NCBI RefSeq assembly: GCF_008831285.2
Contig: NC_045146.1
Coordinates: forward strand, 3,624,001-3,688,000
Direction of reading: 5' to 3'
Length of the DNA: 64,000 nt
Origin: Nymphaea colorata
Lineage: Eukaryota > Streptophyta > Magnoliopsida > Nymphaeales > Nymphaeaceae
Part shown: one piece after another, positions 27,801-37,498 of the stretch
Position numbering within the stretch: the stretch's first letter is position 1
Layout: every line of letters starts with the position of its first letter
Made by a program: the position numbers and the translations under genes
The notes under the pieces: model-generated
Told to the model about the DNA's origin: nothing
Database searches by the model: none
The model's input: only the letters and a program-made list of their open reading frames with translations

Positions 27801-29322
27801 AGAACCAGCCTCGACAGCTAGTTTTCTGGCCCTTTTAGCTTGCTCAGCTGCTAAATCCTTTCTTTATTGTCCCTTGTTTTTCTCTATTATTTATGACTGT
27901 TATCCCATATAAGTTTGGGTCTTTTGAGCCTGTTTGTAATTGTTTCCTTCAGCAATACATACAGTTTCCTATTCAGTTTGAGCACTTTTTTGTTATGTGT
28001 TGTTGATGTTCTTGTTTGCACTCTCAAGTGAGGTAGCTGTTTGATCAAGTACTGTTGCTATTGCAGCTCTGATTTATATCAAATGCATATTTAAAGTACA
28101 GATAACAGAACATATGCCCACCTAAACATCTATTTCTTGGCTTGTGCGCTCTCTAGTCATAATAGTTATTGAAGGACCAAAATTCACAGCTGCATCTTCA
28201 AATAACCCAAACTAAAGATTGGTAACAATTACAAACACTTGCATGTTAATTGGAACTTATTGTATAAGAAATAATAACTGAGTAAGTAGAGAATCTAAGA
28301 TTGTTGAGCACCTACTTTCATGCCCTTATTCTCGTTGGAATATTTGGCTTTGAGTTTTCAATACATTGAGTTAAACCACGCCTAACCTCAGAATGCTTTA
28401 GCAATTGCAATAGATCAATTGCAATAGATAACAACATTCCTTAGAATCTTAGATAAATGATAATAATAGTCAGAAAATTTTAAAAAAAGAATATATTAGA
28501 AAATGTGGACTATGATGGTACCTGGAATTGGGATAATGTGTAGCAGCATGAAGAGGGCGATGAAGTTGTTTTCCTAATAGTTGTCAATTATTTTTCAATA
28601 AGTTTTGTATTTTTTCTCTTCCTTGTCATGTTATATCTTCCTTGGATTTATCCATAGCTTCGTAAGGATATCTCACTGTAGGATTTTTTTTCCCCCTCTA
28701 TCTACTTGACTAGACACTTTTTTGGTAGTCGATACTTGATTCTGTCTTACAAAAATTGGTATTCAATATGATTTATTCCATCTCTTTTTTATCAACAAAT
28801 GTCAAATACTTTGATGTGTGCCATTCATCTGAAGTCATCACTTTCAAGGATCAGTTTGATGTTGGAATAAACTTTAGATCATGATAAAATTAGTGGTGAA
28901 TCTTGTTCTAAATGGTTCTAGATAGCTCTTTGTTACCAAATTGAGTCCTCATCAAAGTCAATAAAAGGTATGGTTGTAGATAAACTTTCTGATCTTGTTT
29001 CCTTTCTCCACGTATCCAACTATTGTTTTGATTTTGCTTAAGTCTTGAAGCATAAGATCTATGTAGTGGGCTGCTTAGTAAGATAATTGGTTGCAATGTC
29101 TATGATTATTTGTATAAAATATCTGTGGTTATTAAATTTTGGTGCATTTCATATATGAACATAAGATCACAAAGAATAATAAAGACAAAAATTCGATCTA
29201 GACATGGCATTTTTATGATTTATTTTCTTTGTTGATGTATTTTCATACATTTTTCATCCATTTATATAGTTAGATTTATGAAAAACATATTAAGGCATTG
29301 GAACATAATAATATAATAATAT

Positions 29323-29389
<67 letters not shown>

Positions 29390-30722
29390 CACCCAATGTA
29401 CTCAACAACTCCTTGGATAAGGCTAATATTGTGTATGTGTGTGTGTGTTCATACTTCATACTAGCGACCACTCACACTGCCAAGGAGTCCCTATGGAATT
29501 CTTCATACCATCTTGGTCGCCTTGTTCATACTTTATACCTATTTCTTAGAGGTGCTGGATTGATATCTACATTGGCCTATTCAATTAAATGAGTAGTTTG
29601 GCATTTGTAATTTTCACTCAAATCCCCTCTCTCCTTTTTTTTTTTTGGTTGGCACTAGATGATTTTTAGTATCAGTACTGGTGATGCTTGTCAATTTGTG
29701 GGCCTAACACATTATCTTATTCTGTTTGATGTTCTCTTCATGTTCCTATTAATTTTGCATTTGAGATCTCCCACTAAGTGACTCAGATCTATTTTCTATC
29801 ATTTGCATGTTCTTCTCAATGTAATTTACCTATATTGTGTGATACATATCATATAGGTTTGAAAAACCTATATGATATGCCTATGGTGCATGATACACCG
29901 CTGTATCTATCGTGCATATGTTGGTGAGAACATTCTATTTGAAAACATTGAAACAATTAATGAAGAAAATGAGGATGAAGATGAAGAAGACGATGATTAT
30001 AATTGGTCTTTGGCATTAAATGATTGTATGTTTTGTACTTTTGATATAATCTAAAACACTTTAAAACTTTTTATGGATACTTATTATGTTATTTTGAATC
30101 TATGATTTTTCAGACTGAATGTGTTGTTGATATATCATGGTCTATGAATGATGTATCATGAATATATTTTATGTGCGATGAGTTTTCTATACAGAATACA
30201 ATTTTCTTAATTTTTCCTGAATTTTCCATTAATTTACAGTACGTTATGCTACATTTACAATGTATTATGATACGGCATATAGGTCAACTCAACCGATACA
30301 CGTTACAATATGTCTTTTACAACATTGGATTTTGCTTTGTTAATCTACAAAAAGAAATCTGATCTGCATGCAGGCGGTGAAGATCCCATGGAATACTCTG
30401 GAAAGATTATAGAATGCTCATGGAATCCAGATCAGATGTGCTGGGAGTACATGCGAGTCAGAGTGGACAAGACAACTCCAAACGCTTGGAATACATATAC
30501 AAAGGTAACCCTTTCTTCCATCCTCTGTCCTTGTTTTTTAATCGTAAAAATGCTTAATGACATTTCAAACTACAGGTGAGGAAAAGCATCGAGGATAACA
30601 TAACACAGACTGATTTACTTAATGAGATAGATGAGATAATAAAGCTGCCAATGTATGCTGATAGAATAGCGAAGGAAAGCCACGCCCGTCATCACCATTC
30701 ACATCCTGGCCGACGCAGGTGA
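3888..30722 (+). CDS. mRNA-capping enzyme (RNA triphosphatase + guanylyltransferase), 16 exons, N-terminus outside window
   Basis: This bifunctional nuclear enzyme removes the gamma phosphate of nascent mRNA and transfers GMP to form the cap. Exons: 3888-4032, 4175-4326, 5970-6053, 6151-6213, 14995-15120, 15223-15438, 16804-16914, 17840-17886, 19132-19294, 19393-19527, 21635-21763, 21858-21956, 26027-26116, 26215-26299, 30374-30504, 30576-30722. They join in one frame with GT-AG introns, giving 1923 nt, or 640 residues plus a TGA stop. Family landmarks are in order: the HCTHGHNRTG phosphatase loop, the KADG nucleotidyl-transfer lysine motif, LLDGEMIID, DGLIFQ, LLKWKY and RVRVDKTTPN. Plant relatives are slightly longer, so only a short N-terminal segment (roughly 20-40 residues) is missing, probably on an exon left of base 1. 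No frame lesion is seen, so the gene looks functional. The donor of the seventh visible exon was chosen at 16914 (GTGGGT) because it keeps the frame and the family alignment. Symbol left blank because naming varies. Confidence 0.95.
4327..5969 (+). other. Capping gene intron 2 (1.64 kb)
   Basis: T-rich intron with donor GTTTGT and acceptor TGCTAG. It contains two direct copies of a 103-bp segment (5063-5165 and 5292-5394). No open frame here looks coding. Confidence 0.8.
5063..5394. repeat. Pair of about 103-bp direct repeats inside intron 2
   Basis: Bases 5063-5165 and 5292-5394 are nearly identical over the whole length, with only a few substitutions (for example CTGTTGAC versus CTATTGAC). 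They are 229 bp apart start to start. The spacer is unique, so this looks like a local segmental duplication followed by slight divergence. Confidence 0.85.
5970..6213 (+). CDS. Capping enzyme exons 3-4: triphosphatase core
   Basis: Exon 5970-6053 encodes 28 residues (LGLVIDLTNTSRYY ... KQGIKHLK). Exon 6151-6213 encodes 21 residues (IACKGRDEVPD ...). Both are phase 0 at each end and are separated by a 97-bp intron with a T17-rich acceptor tract. This is the strand that precedes the phosphatase loop in the cysteine-phosphatase fold. Confidence 0.93.
6214..8712 (+). other. Capping gene intron 4, part left of the Copia insertion
   Basis: AT-rich intron DNA with no coding signal I can support. 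An A/T-homopolymer-rich block at about 8030-8360 is bounded by inverted copies of ACCATTGTCA (8047-8056, 8332-8341) and by direct copies of GTCCAAAnTCCAAAC (8034-8048, 8340-8354). It resembles the A-rich repeat seen again at 22060-22870. Confidence 0.6.
8713..8886 (-). repeat. 3' LTR of the intron-4 Copia element
   Basis: 174 bp, matching 14374-14547 at about 92-93%. It starts TGTTACGATGAG and ends GTGACA on the + strand. The outer flank GTTTT (8708-8712) is the target duplication. Confidence 0.95.
8887..8897 (-). other. Polypurine tract of the intron-4 Copia element
   Basis: On the - strand the bases just before the 3' LTR read TTGAAGGGGAG, a typical plus-strand primer tract for LTR elements. 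Confidence 0.8.
8950..9588 (-). pseudogene. Copia RNase H and RT C-terminal region (broken)
   Basis: Read right to left: SYRSLIGKLLYLTVTRPDISF (9588 onward), DADYAGSVDDRKFTTGF, then after a stop near 9249 ARSSAESEYRAMAQTAAEM, CDNKAATYIANN and HIEVDCHYVQD. This is the Copia RNase H with its conserved DxxYAG, SAESEY and CDN blocks. At least one stop splits it. Confidence 0.9.
9600..10365 (-). pseudogene. Copia reverse transcriptase (broken)
   Basis: The N-terminal palm is at 10360-10118 (FKARLVAKRYTQTYGVDFFE, FSPVARLGTIR). After a disrupted stretch the catalytic YVDD box is at 9830-9841, within CGFRRSQLDHSLFI ... VILIVYVDDIVL (9931 onward), followed by KDLGQLRYFL. YVDD is the metal-binding pair of Copia RTs, so the catalytic motif survives although the frame does not. 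Confidence 0.9.
10430..11725 (-). pseudogene. Copia integrase region (broken)
   Basis: At 11721-11407 the pre-integrase zinc-binding segment reads WHRRLGHPSIPKLR ... LCDACQLGKH (His-His-Cys-Cys), followed by LIHVNVWGPS, the start of the catalytic core. A further piece at 11358-11104 includes TCPYTSQQNGVAERKHRQ, with the catalytic Glu. The Pro/Ser-rich stretch at 10764-10435 is the usual variable linker between integrase and RT. Stops separate the blocks. Confidence 0.88.
11815..12015 (-). pseudogene. Copia protease remnant with altered active site
   Basis: The segment reads SWMIDFDASRHCCNQ, where Copia proteases usually have a DSGAS active-site loop. The Ser and Gly after the catalytic Asp appear as Phe and Asp, so the protease would probably be inactive even if expressed. 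Confidence 0.75.
12190..13094 (-). pseudogene. Copia gag with zinc knuckle (frameshifted)
   Basis: The gag N-terminus starts at 13094 (MAENSKSESSTEYK) and contains LNGSNYEIWSRVFTMF, a typical Copia gag block. The frame breaks near 12738 and resumes at 12615-12190, which carries the zinc knuckle CSYCGKIGHLEDRC (CX2CX4HX4C). The N-terminal half and nucleic-acid-binding half are therefore no longer joined. Confidence 0.88.
13470..13914. mobile_element. hAT-like MITE (445 bp, 8-bp TSD CATAAGAC) nested in the Copia leader
   Basis: CATAAGAC is repeated exactly at 13462-13469 and 13915-13922. The ends are imperfect inverted repeats (left CTATGTCACATAG..., right end reverse complement CACAGTCACATGG...). 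Next to them are GC-rich subterminal runs built from GGGTACGGGTGCC-like words. The centre is AT-rich with no frame. An 8-bp duplication suggests the hAT superfamily. The element at 31318-32286 has similar ends. Confidence 0.75.
14361..14373 (-). other. Primer-binding site of the intron-4 Copia element
   Basis: Immediately inside the 5' LTR the - strand reads TGGTCTCAGAGCC. This differs by one base from the usual initiator-tRNA-Met complementary site TGGTATCAGAGCC. Confidence 0.88.
14374..14547 (-). repeat. 5' LTR of the intron-4 Copia element
   Basis: 174 bp, partner of 8713-8886. It ends TTAACA and is followed by the GTTTT target duplication (14548-14552). Confidence 0.95.
14553..14994 (+). 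other. Capping gene intron 4, part right of the Copia insertion
   Basis: AT-rich intron end with several ATATT/AATAT words and acceptor GTCCCAG at 14988-14994. Nothing else recognised. Confidence 0.7.
14995..15438 (+). CDS. Capping enzyme exons 5-6: phosphatase active site and linker
   Basis: Exon 14995-15120 (42 codons) carries HCTHGHNRTGYM, a perfect HCxxGxxRT cysteine-phosphatase loop. The cysteine would be the nucleophile for triphosphate hydrolysis. Exon 15223-15438 (72 codons) reads RPPGIYKPDYIDALY, then CPPTPEWKRSSELDLNG and an acidic DMDDDD linker to the guanylyltransferase half. The 102-bp intron between them contains an exact 22-bp tandem duplication. Confidence 0.95.
15146..15189. 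repeat. Exact 22-bp tandem duplication in the 102-bp intron 5
   Basis: CTAGGCTTTTGCTATTTGAAAG occurs at 15146-15167 and again directly at 15168-15189. The duplicated unit makes up over 40% of this short intron. Confidence 0.9.
15439..16803 (+). other. Capping gene intron 6 (1.37 kb)
   Basis: T-rich intron, donor GTAGTT, acceptor TTGATAG. No transposon or coding sequence recognised. Confidence 0.75.
16804..17886 (+). CDS. Capping enzyme exons 7-8: start of guanylyltransferase domain
   Basis: Exon 16804-16914 encodes TNDDVLGDEISYDHQ and VCCWALGV. Exon 17840-17886 encodes GNGRHFPGSQPVSLD plus a split Arg codon. The alternative donor at 16891 would drop the conserved VCCWALGV segment, and a donor at 16919 would break the frame. 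The donor at 16915 is therefore preferred. Confidence 0.85.
16915..17839 (+). other. Capping gene intron 7 (0.93 kb)
   Basis: Donor GTGGGT, acceptor TTCTCAG. It contains a short GT run at about 17082-17098. Nothing else recognised. Confidence 0.7.
17887..19131 (+). other. Capping gene intron 8 (1.25 kb) with a CA microsatellite
   Basis: The acceptor is TTGTGTAG. A (CA)n run spans about 18785-18816. No coding signal otherwise. Confidence 0.75.
18785..18816. repeat. (CA)n microsatellite
   Basis: About 16 uninterrupted CA units in intron 8. Confidence 0.95.
19132..19527 (+). CDS. Capping enzyme exons 9-10: guanylyltransferase active site (KxDG)
   Basis: Exon 19132-19294 reads LQLLRQRYYYATWKADGTRY. 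Its K in KADG is the lysine that forms the covalent GMP adduct in this superfamily. It continues through FRRVQMRFP. Exon 19393-19527 supplies motif III (LTLLDGEMIID) and YLVYDLMMLN. The intron between is 98 bp. Confidence 0.96.
19528..21634 (+). other. Capping gene intron 10 (2.1 kb)
   Basis: Donor GTGAGG, acceptor AATGCAG. It holds a short GT run (about 20161-20174) and a TA run (about 20927-20938). No transposon domain recognised. Confidence 0.7.
21635..21956 (+). CDS. Capping enzyme exons 11-12: motif IV
   Basis: Exon 21635-21763 encodes LPFCERWKLIEKEVIEPRN and YRYEMEPFR. Exon 21858-21956 encodes VRRKLFWMLSAV, FIPKLSHDADGLIFQ (motif IV). The first residue is Leu where I recall Arg (RPF) in relatives; the splice site is unambiguous, so this is a substitution. 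The intron between is 94 bp. Confidence 0.94.
22060..22870. repeat. Two diverged tandem copies of an A-rich repeat in intron 12
   Basis: About 22060-22465 and 22470-22870 share an ordered set of words. TTGGAYACRTRGTCAC is followed by a TTTTAAA..GCGAGGTTTTTCT block, then runs of GGAAAAAA, then AAAATAAANNARTGA and an oligo-T end. The copies are roughly 408 bp apart and well diverged. The homopolymer-rich style matches the block at 8030-8360, so this may be an old non-coding element family. Confidence 0.6.
22900..24095 (-). pseudogene. Decayed hAT-superfamily transposase relic, antisense in intron 12
   Basis: Read on the - strand, degraded pieces follow the order of plant hAT (DUF659-type) transposases. 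FLKCLHASKKYKDVEHV lies at about 24050. HIFWTFYVA is where HIFWTPC is expected. IEEIDKDMKSIKKF and NHQHALSIF follow at about 23790. LNPKYYRQKGLSES and NEDPEIS lie at about 23350. Stops and frameshifts are frequent, so it is a fossil. The assignment rests on motif order from memory of the family, not on a search. Confidence 0.65.
24100..26026 (+). other. Rest of capping gene intron 12, purine-rich then T-rich
   Basis: About 24120-24400 is strongly purine-rich on the + strand (AGAGAGGGAGAAA-like), perhaps the degraded 5' part of the hAT relic. From 24660 to the acceptor GTGTCAG at 26020-26026 it is ordinary T-rich intron with no feature I can name. Confidence 0.55.
26027..26299 (+). CDS. Capping enzyme exons 13-14: motif V
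   Basis: Exon 26027-26116 encodes GWDDPYVPRTHEGLLKWKY and NSVDFLFE, which includes the motif V lysines. Exon 26215-26299 encodes an OB-fold strand region (VGEGDYHALYLIDKGR). A 98-bp intron separates them, and the last codon (Gly) is split across the following 4-kb intron. Confidence 0.94.
26300..27255 (+). other. Left part of capping gene intron 14
   Basis: AT-rich DNA from donor GTGACT at 26300. A short AAAT run lies near 26930-26950. No feature recognised. It borders the hAT relic on its right. Confidence 0.6.
27260..29110 (-). pseudogene. Second decayed hAT-superfamily transposase relic, antisense in intron 14
   Basis: On the - strand the pieces run AAHYIDLMLQDLSKIKTIVG, KFIYNHTFYLTLMR and NKELSRT at about 29060-28910. 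Then come a TRFTTNFIM-like stretch and MTSDEWHTSKYLTF at about 28830, AMGYIYEAMDKSKEDI at about 28660, and LSQFQVPS at about 28520. This is the order of hAT DUF659-type transposases (TPCAAHC.. , FIYNH.., TRFAT.., MGYIYEAMD..). An acidic tail (ENVDEANIVDDESGDE) at 27449-27300 could be its C-terminus. Stops and frameshifts show it is dead. It differs in sequence from the intron-12 relic, so it was a separate insertion. Confidence 0.78.
29327..29384. repeat. (AT)n microsatellite
   Basis: About 29 AT units in intron 14, preceded by AATAT repeats from 29308. Confidence 0.95.
29845..29879. repeat. Perfect 16-bp hairpin with 3-nt loop in intron 14
   Basis: CATATCATATAGGTTT (29845-29860) and AAACCTATATGATATG (29864-29879) are exact reverse complements around GAA. 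The following 400 bp are rich in ATGATAC/GTATCATG words, suggesting a degraded inverted-repeat element. Confidence 0.85.
30374..30722 (+). CDS. Capping enzyme exons 15-16: motif VI and C-terminus
   Basis: Exon 30374-30504 encodes YSGKIIECSWNPD and RVRVDKTTPNAWNT, the OB-fold motif VI that closes on GTP. After a 71-bp intron, exon 30576-30722 encodes LPMYADRIAKES and a His/Arg-rich tail, ending in TGA at 30720-30722. Confidence 0.95.
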
Positions 30723-31240
30723 TATTTGCCTGTGGGTAGTTTAGCTTGCTGGTAGTTCTACCATGAGAGTCGAAGCATTGTAAAGTAGCAATTGGGGTTC
30801 CATAGTTTCTGTGCTTCATTCAGGGGGCTTATAGCGTCCTGATGGATGCAGTTCTACCTTGCAGATCTTGTAACACAGCATTAGGGAAGCAAGGTTGTCT
30901 TGTAAATCATTCCTTGTGTTAGGCCCAGTAATGACGTAGTTTTTGATATATGGTAGAACACCTTGTAAATCATAAAATTTTACGTTCTAACGTAGTTTTG
31001 GTATCAAACATCATGCTGTAAACTTTCTCCGGAAGTTCTCCCCGGGATCCACATCCCAAGAGTATGTGATCAAGATTAGTCCAATTACCCTTAAGCGTGT
31101 CAAATGCTAGCGCCTTCCGATGTATCTACTCATGGTAGGAAGTTACTAATTTCGCCTGCCTATGGGGGCCTCCGTACATTTAGGTTCTCTAAGCAATGTT
31201 GTCAATCAGTTTCTGAATGGCATCCGGAAGACCAAAGGTC
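30723..31240 (+). other. 3' flank / probable 3' UTR of the capping gene
   Basis: AT-rich DNA after the TGA. No clear AATAAA in the first 300 bp; plant polyadenylation signals are often degenerate. A copy of AAGCAATGTTGTCAA at 31191-31205 anticipates the end of the element that starts at 31245. Confidence 0.5.
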
Positions 31241-31317
31241 CTCTAAGCAATGTTGTCAAAATCGGTTTGACTGGAATCAGAAAGTAAAAATCAAAATGGT
31301 TAGAAAGTACTTGTAGT

Positions 31318-32286
31318 CTGTCACCAGGGTGCGGCAGCCCTGGTGACGCACCCGTGTCGATGCGGGTGCTGGTGCGGGTATGGGTGTGACCCAGATTAGC
31401 ACCCAACCCGCACCTTAATAGAATAATACGGTGGAGCCGTGGGAAGCGAGGAAGCAGTTAGCACAGTGGCGGAGAAGGAAGGGAGGGGGCAGGGGGAGGC
31501 GGCGTCGGCAGAGATGGTGAAAACGAGGTCGTCGGAATGAAGGACGGTGGAGGCAAAGAATGGGTTGCCGGTGGAGAGGTTGGAGCGGGTGATAGGGCTC
31601 ATGCCAAGTCCCCAGGAGAAGCGGGCGGCGGTGGTGGATGTGTCGCCACATCAAAACTCGACATGGTGGAACCGCTTGACGGTGAACCGGTCCGATCAGG
31701 GCGGACGAAGTTCTTGAAGCCCACAGGGCCACAAGCTTGAACTCCTTCCCGTCGTCGAGGGCCATGACTTCCCTCTCCTGCCTGCGTTTCTTCTTCGCTC
31801 GCCTTCTCCTCTCTCTTCCCCTCTTGGTGTCTGTGAACTGCCTCTCGCTGTTGGAAGATGGGAGCTGTGGCGTACACATGGTAGCCTAATCAACAGGTGG
31901 TAGCCGTCGCGTGTCGCGTTTCACGAACTACACATAAACTAAAACTGGATACGCTGCTCCTGCTCCCTGTTTTAGACTTTAATAGTCTTAACGTGTTTGT
32001 GCTTCTGACCCAAGTGACACAGCCCATTCCCCAGCTAATGAAAGAAGCCAACACATTGGCACCACTAACCAAAATCTATGTTTTTGCAAAAGAATTGCAG
32101 GGCTTACGATATTCAGCACTAGATGCACTTCAATAGGGTGCATTAATAATATCAAATTTGATATTATTAATATATAATATTAATAATAAATTAATAATAA
32201 TAATAAATACTTTTGCCGCACCGTCGCACCATAATTTTTTGAGATGTATCGTACCGGCACCGGCACCCTGCATTCTGGTGACATAC
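31318..32286. mobile_element. hAT-like non-autonomous element, 969 bp, 8-bp TSD CTTGTAGT, GC-rich cargo
   Basis: CTTGTAGT lies at 31310-31317 and 32287-32294. The ends are imperfect inverted repeats sharing TGTCACCAG, like the ends of the MITE at 13470-13914. Next to the left end is a perfect GTCACCAGGG / CCCTGGTGAC stem and GGGTGC-rich DNA. The right end has GGTGCCGGTGCCGG on the - strand and an AATAAT-rich stretch inside. The middle is a GC-rich block unlike its surroundings. Confidence 0.7.
31430..31880 (-). pseudogene. GC-rich coding-like cargo in the hAT-like element, unidentified
   Basis: This block is much richer in GC than the neighbouring DNA. On the - strand it has long open frames in more than one register: one from 31879 (KEFKLVALWASRTSS) and one from 31602 (MSPITRSNLSTGNPFFASTV). 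The two joined pieces read like one exon with a shift. I do not recognise the family; the KLVALWAS stretch is faintly like a plant GST N-terminus, but that is weak. It may be a captured host gene fragment. Confidence 0.35.
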
Positions 32287-32833
32287 CTTGTAGTTTATAA
32301 GAAGGTTTAGCAGTTTGGGATTAGAAAGATGATGAAAGGATAACTATAGTCATTGATGAGCACAATGGAATAAAATATTTATCAAAATAGGTCACACGTT
32401 ATATGGTAATTCTATTTCTCGTACGTTCAGTCCAAGAACTTGTCAATAATGTATTTTGAAATTCAAATTGTCGATAAAGCAGGCGTCCACAACCAAATTC
32501 GCACGCCGGATCATTATGGGCGACGTTGTGAGCTACAATGGATTAGAATAACGAACAATTTCACATAATTCAACAAGCATAAATTAATGAAAGGTAGGAG
32601 CAGCACACAGGCCCAGAATTAATGAGTGACAAAAAGCACCCAAAGGGCGATGGGGCATCGCGATTAGCGTGATTACCTTTATTTGGCAATTCGATTTGAA
32701 TCACCCGACTCACCTAACTGTCTAATAAATTGCCCGATTTTAGGTGTATGCTGAATCAGCCACTGCATCGGCAAAGGACTGATTCGATTCGAATAGGTCG
32801 ATTCAGGCCGTTTTTAATAACATTGCTTCCTAA

Positions 32834-35440
<2,607 letters not shown>

Positions 35441-35449
35441 CTGTATAAA

Positions 35450-36220
35450 AAAGATTTAACACTCGTTGACTCGGCCCTCTAATGAGTCAACCCAGTAAGG
35501 GGACTCGGTTTTTGTCAAAATTCGGCATGACTCGGTTTGACTCAGCCTAACTCGGCTTGGCTTGGCCATGACTCGTCCCAAACTCAATTTAAAACTCGTT
35601 TGACTTAGTGTAGTCCTATAAATAGTGTATTTTGCAATTAACAAGGTCATTTGTTTATTAATTACATAAATTTTGACAGAAATCTTCTAACTTATTGAAA
35701 TATAAGAATTCAGAATTATCGTTCATTTACTACTATACATATTGCAAATGAAAAGGTAAAGTTAATTAGGTATAACTTCTTGCACAATGTATTTATTTCA
35801 TGTTGTAGGACATTGGACTCTTTACTTTTGGAATTTTAGTTTTGTATCATATTAACATATATGTCGAATTTGTTTAACCATTAGTAGTTGTAAATGTTGA
35901 ATGTGTTAATCTTAGTGTTTGATTTTTATTGACTTGTTTTTTGTTGTTATATTGTTTCTCGCCATACAGTTTTTTTTTGAAAGATGCAATTATAGATATT
36001 GTCATGAAAAGAGGTAATATAACTTAGTTATTACTTGATGCCTGATGGTATGAATTATGCATGCATTCAAGTCATTTTACAACTTTTTATATTTAAATGA
36101 CAGGTTATATATCATTTTTGTTTAAAATAATAATTAACAAAACCCAACCCGAGTTGACCCACTTAGTCACGAATCAAGAAATAACTAGTCGAATCCCGAA
36201 TCACCGGGTTTTAAAACATT
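35450..36220. repeat. ACTCGG-rich element-like block
   Basis: The left end is full of GACTCGG/GACTCAG words (35460-35600). The right end (36140-36220) has CCCGAGTTGACCC and CGAATCACCGGG in the opposite sense. The middle is AT-rich. This GC-armed, AT-cored plan suggests an old inverted-repeat element, but exact ends and a target duplication are not visible. Confidence 0.5.
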
Positions 36221-36757
36221 GGTAACTCACTGCCAGCGTCGGTCTCCCAACCATGGAAGCAGAATAGTCATCCATCACCATTGATTTAGGGGCAATATGC
36301 TTCAGCATTTGACCTTCTTTACCATCTGAACCCTAGGGTCTCTATGATGATCTCTCCTCTACGTCCTCTAAATTTTCTTTGCCAAGATAATTTTTCAGGG
36401 TGGATCTTTGCTCAGCGTCGCTACTCCTTGAAACAGATCGAGGGCCTGGTAAGCTCTCTCACTGTCAAGACTAGGATTAAGGTTAAAAAATTAATGAATG
36501 GTTTCTCTACACACCCAACTCCTGCTTCAGTCTAGAGTGTGCATGGTCACCCCACAAGAGAAGTGAAAACTTCAGTCTCACCTCCCACATAATTAATTGC
36601 CTTATTCAGCAAATTGCTCTAACCGATCACCAGCTCGATATATGATTTGAGCTCCAGTTTCTGAAGGAAGATCCACAAGTATGCGAGCAATCAATCTCCA
36701 ATAAATCTCCATGGAGACTCTATGTGACAACTTGATCAAAAACACTATGATCCATAA

Positions 36758-36965
36758 CACCGGACCCATGCTTGCAGGGTGAAGCCAAGGTAGGGCTCAC
36801 ATGGGCGCTGACCCACCTCAAATTTTTTTTTTTTTAAATTATGTAAATTTTAGAAAATTTCACTTGTTTTATATGAAAATTTTGAAAAATGGTATTTTGG
36901 CCCTAGTCAAAATTTAAAAACTTCAATTCGGCACTCCTCATGAAAAATTTCTGGTTTGGCCCATT
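36758..36965 (+). repeat. Dispersed repeat family R1, copy 1
   Basis: A GAAGCCAAGGTAGGGCTCAC head is followed by an oligo-T run, then CACTTGTTTTATATGAAAATTTTG, TGGTATTTTGGCC and a CTTCAATTCGG stretch. The same order occurs at 58110-58300 (+) and, on the - strand, at 62335-62520 and 62950-63180. Confidence 0.7.
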
Positions 36966-37474
36966 TGAAATATGAATCTACATAGGTTTGAACCTATGGA
37001 TCAATGGATAAGAAAAGCATGTTCTCCATCTACGGGTTCTAGGATGTTACTCGCAACCGTCTATGATCTCTTCCTTGAGCACCAAAGCAAGCTACTTTTA
37101 ACTATGAACCCAAATCGAGAGCAAAGTAAATTTGGCGGAAACTTTCTCCTCCCAAAGCCTATTTAATTAACAAAAAGCAAGTGCATATTGAAGACTAACC
37201 TTTGAAGAAGTAGTCGATCACAACCCGTTTGAAAGGCAGCTCATACGGTCATAGATCTCTTACAGAACGACAATCCTCGTTGTTCCGTTAATCTCCTGCA
37301 CTTCCAAGGCAGGGTGATGGACAATCTTCTGATTTCACTTTGCCTACCACAATCCTTGCCCTTGCCCATGACGAAGAAGAAGACTTATGTTATGCTTGTT
37401 TAGGGGAGATGGAAGAAGGAAGTCTTCCCTTTCCCTGGTGCCTTGAACCTGCATTTGGACAGTAAGGACACCTC

Positions 37475-37498
37475 ATTGTCGTTGTCGTTGTCGTTGTC
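37475..37498. repeat. (GTCGTT)n hexanucleotide run
   Basis: About four GTCGTT/GTTGTC units. Flanking DNA shows no gene. Confidence 0.8.

Larger units (their letters stand above)
31245..32827. mobile_element. Outer inverted-repeat element containing the inner hAT-like element
   Basis: The left end (31245-31275, AAGCAATGTTGTCAAAATCGG...) and the reverse complement of the right end (32827 back to about 32797, AAGCAATGTTATTAAAAACGG...) match at roughly 20 of 27 bases. Near the right end are repeated GATTCGATTCGAAT words. The left terminus is partly duplicated 54 bp upstream (31191-31205). I could not find a clean target duplication. Confidence 0.5.

Noticed and set aside
31537-31893. Overlapping open frames on both strands in the GC-rich cargo
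   Set aside because: High GC lengthens frames on every strand. No start context or domain supports any of them as a working gene.
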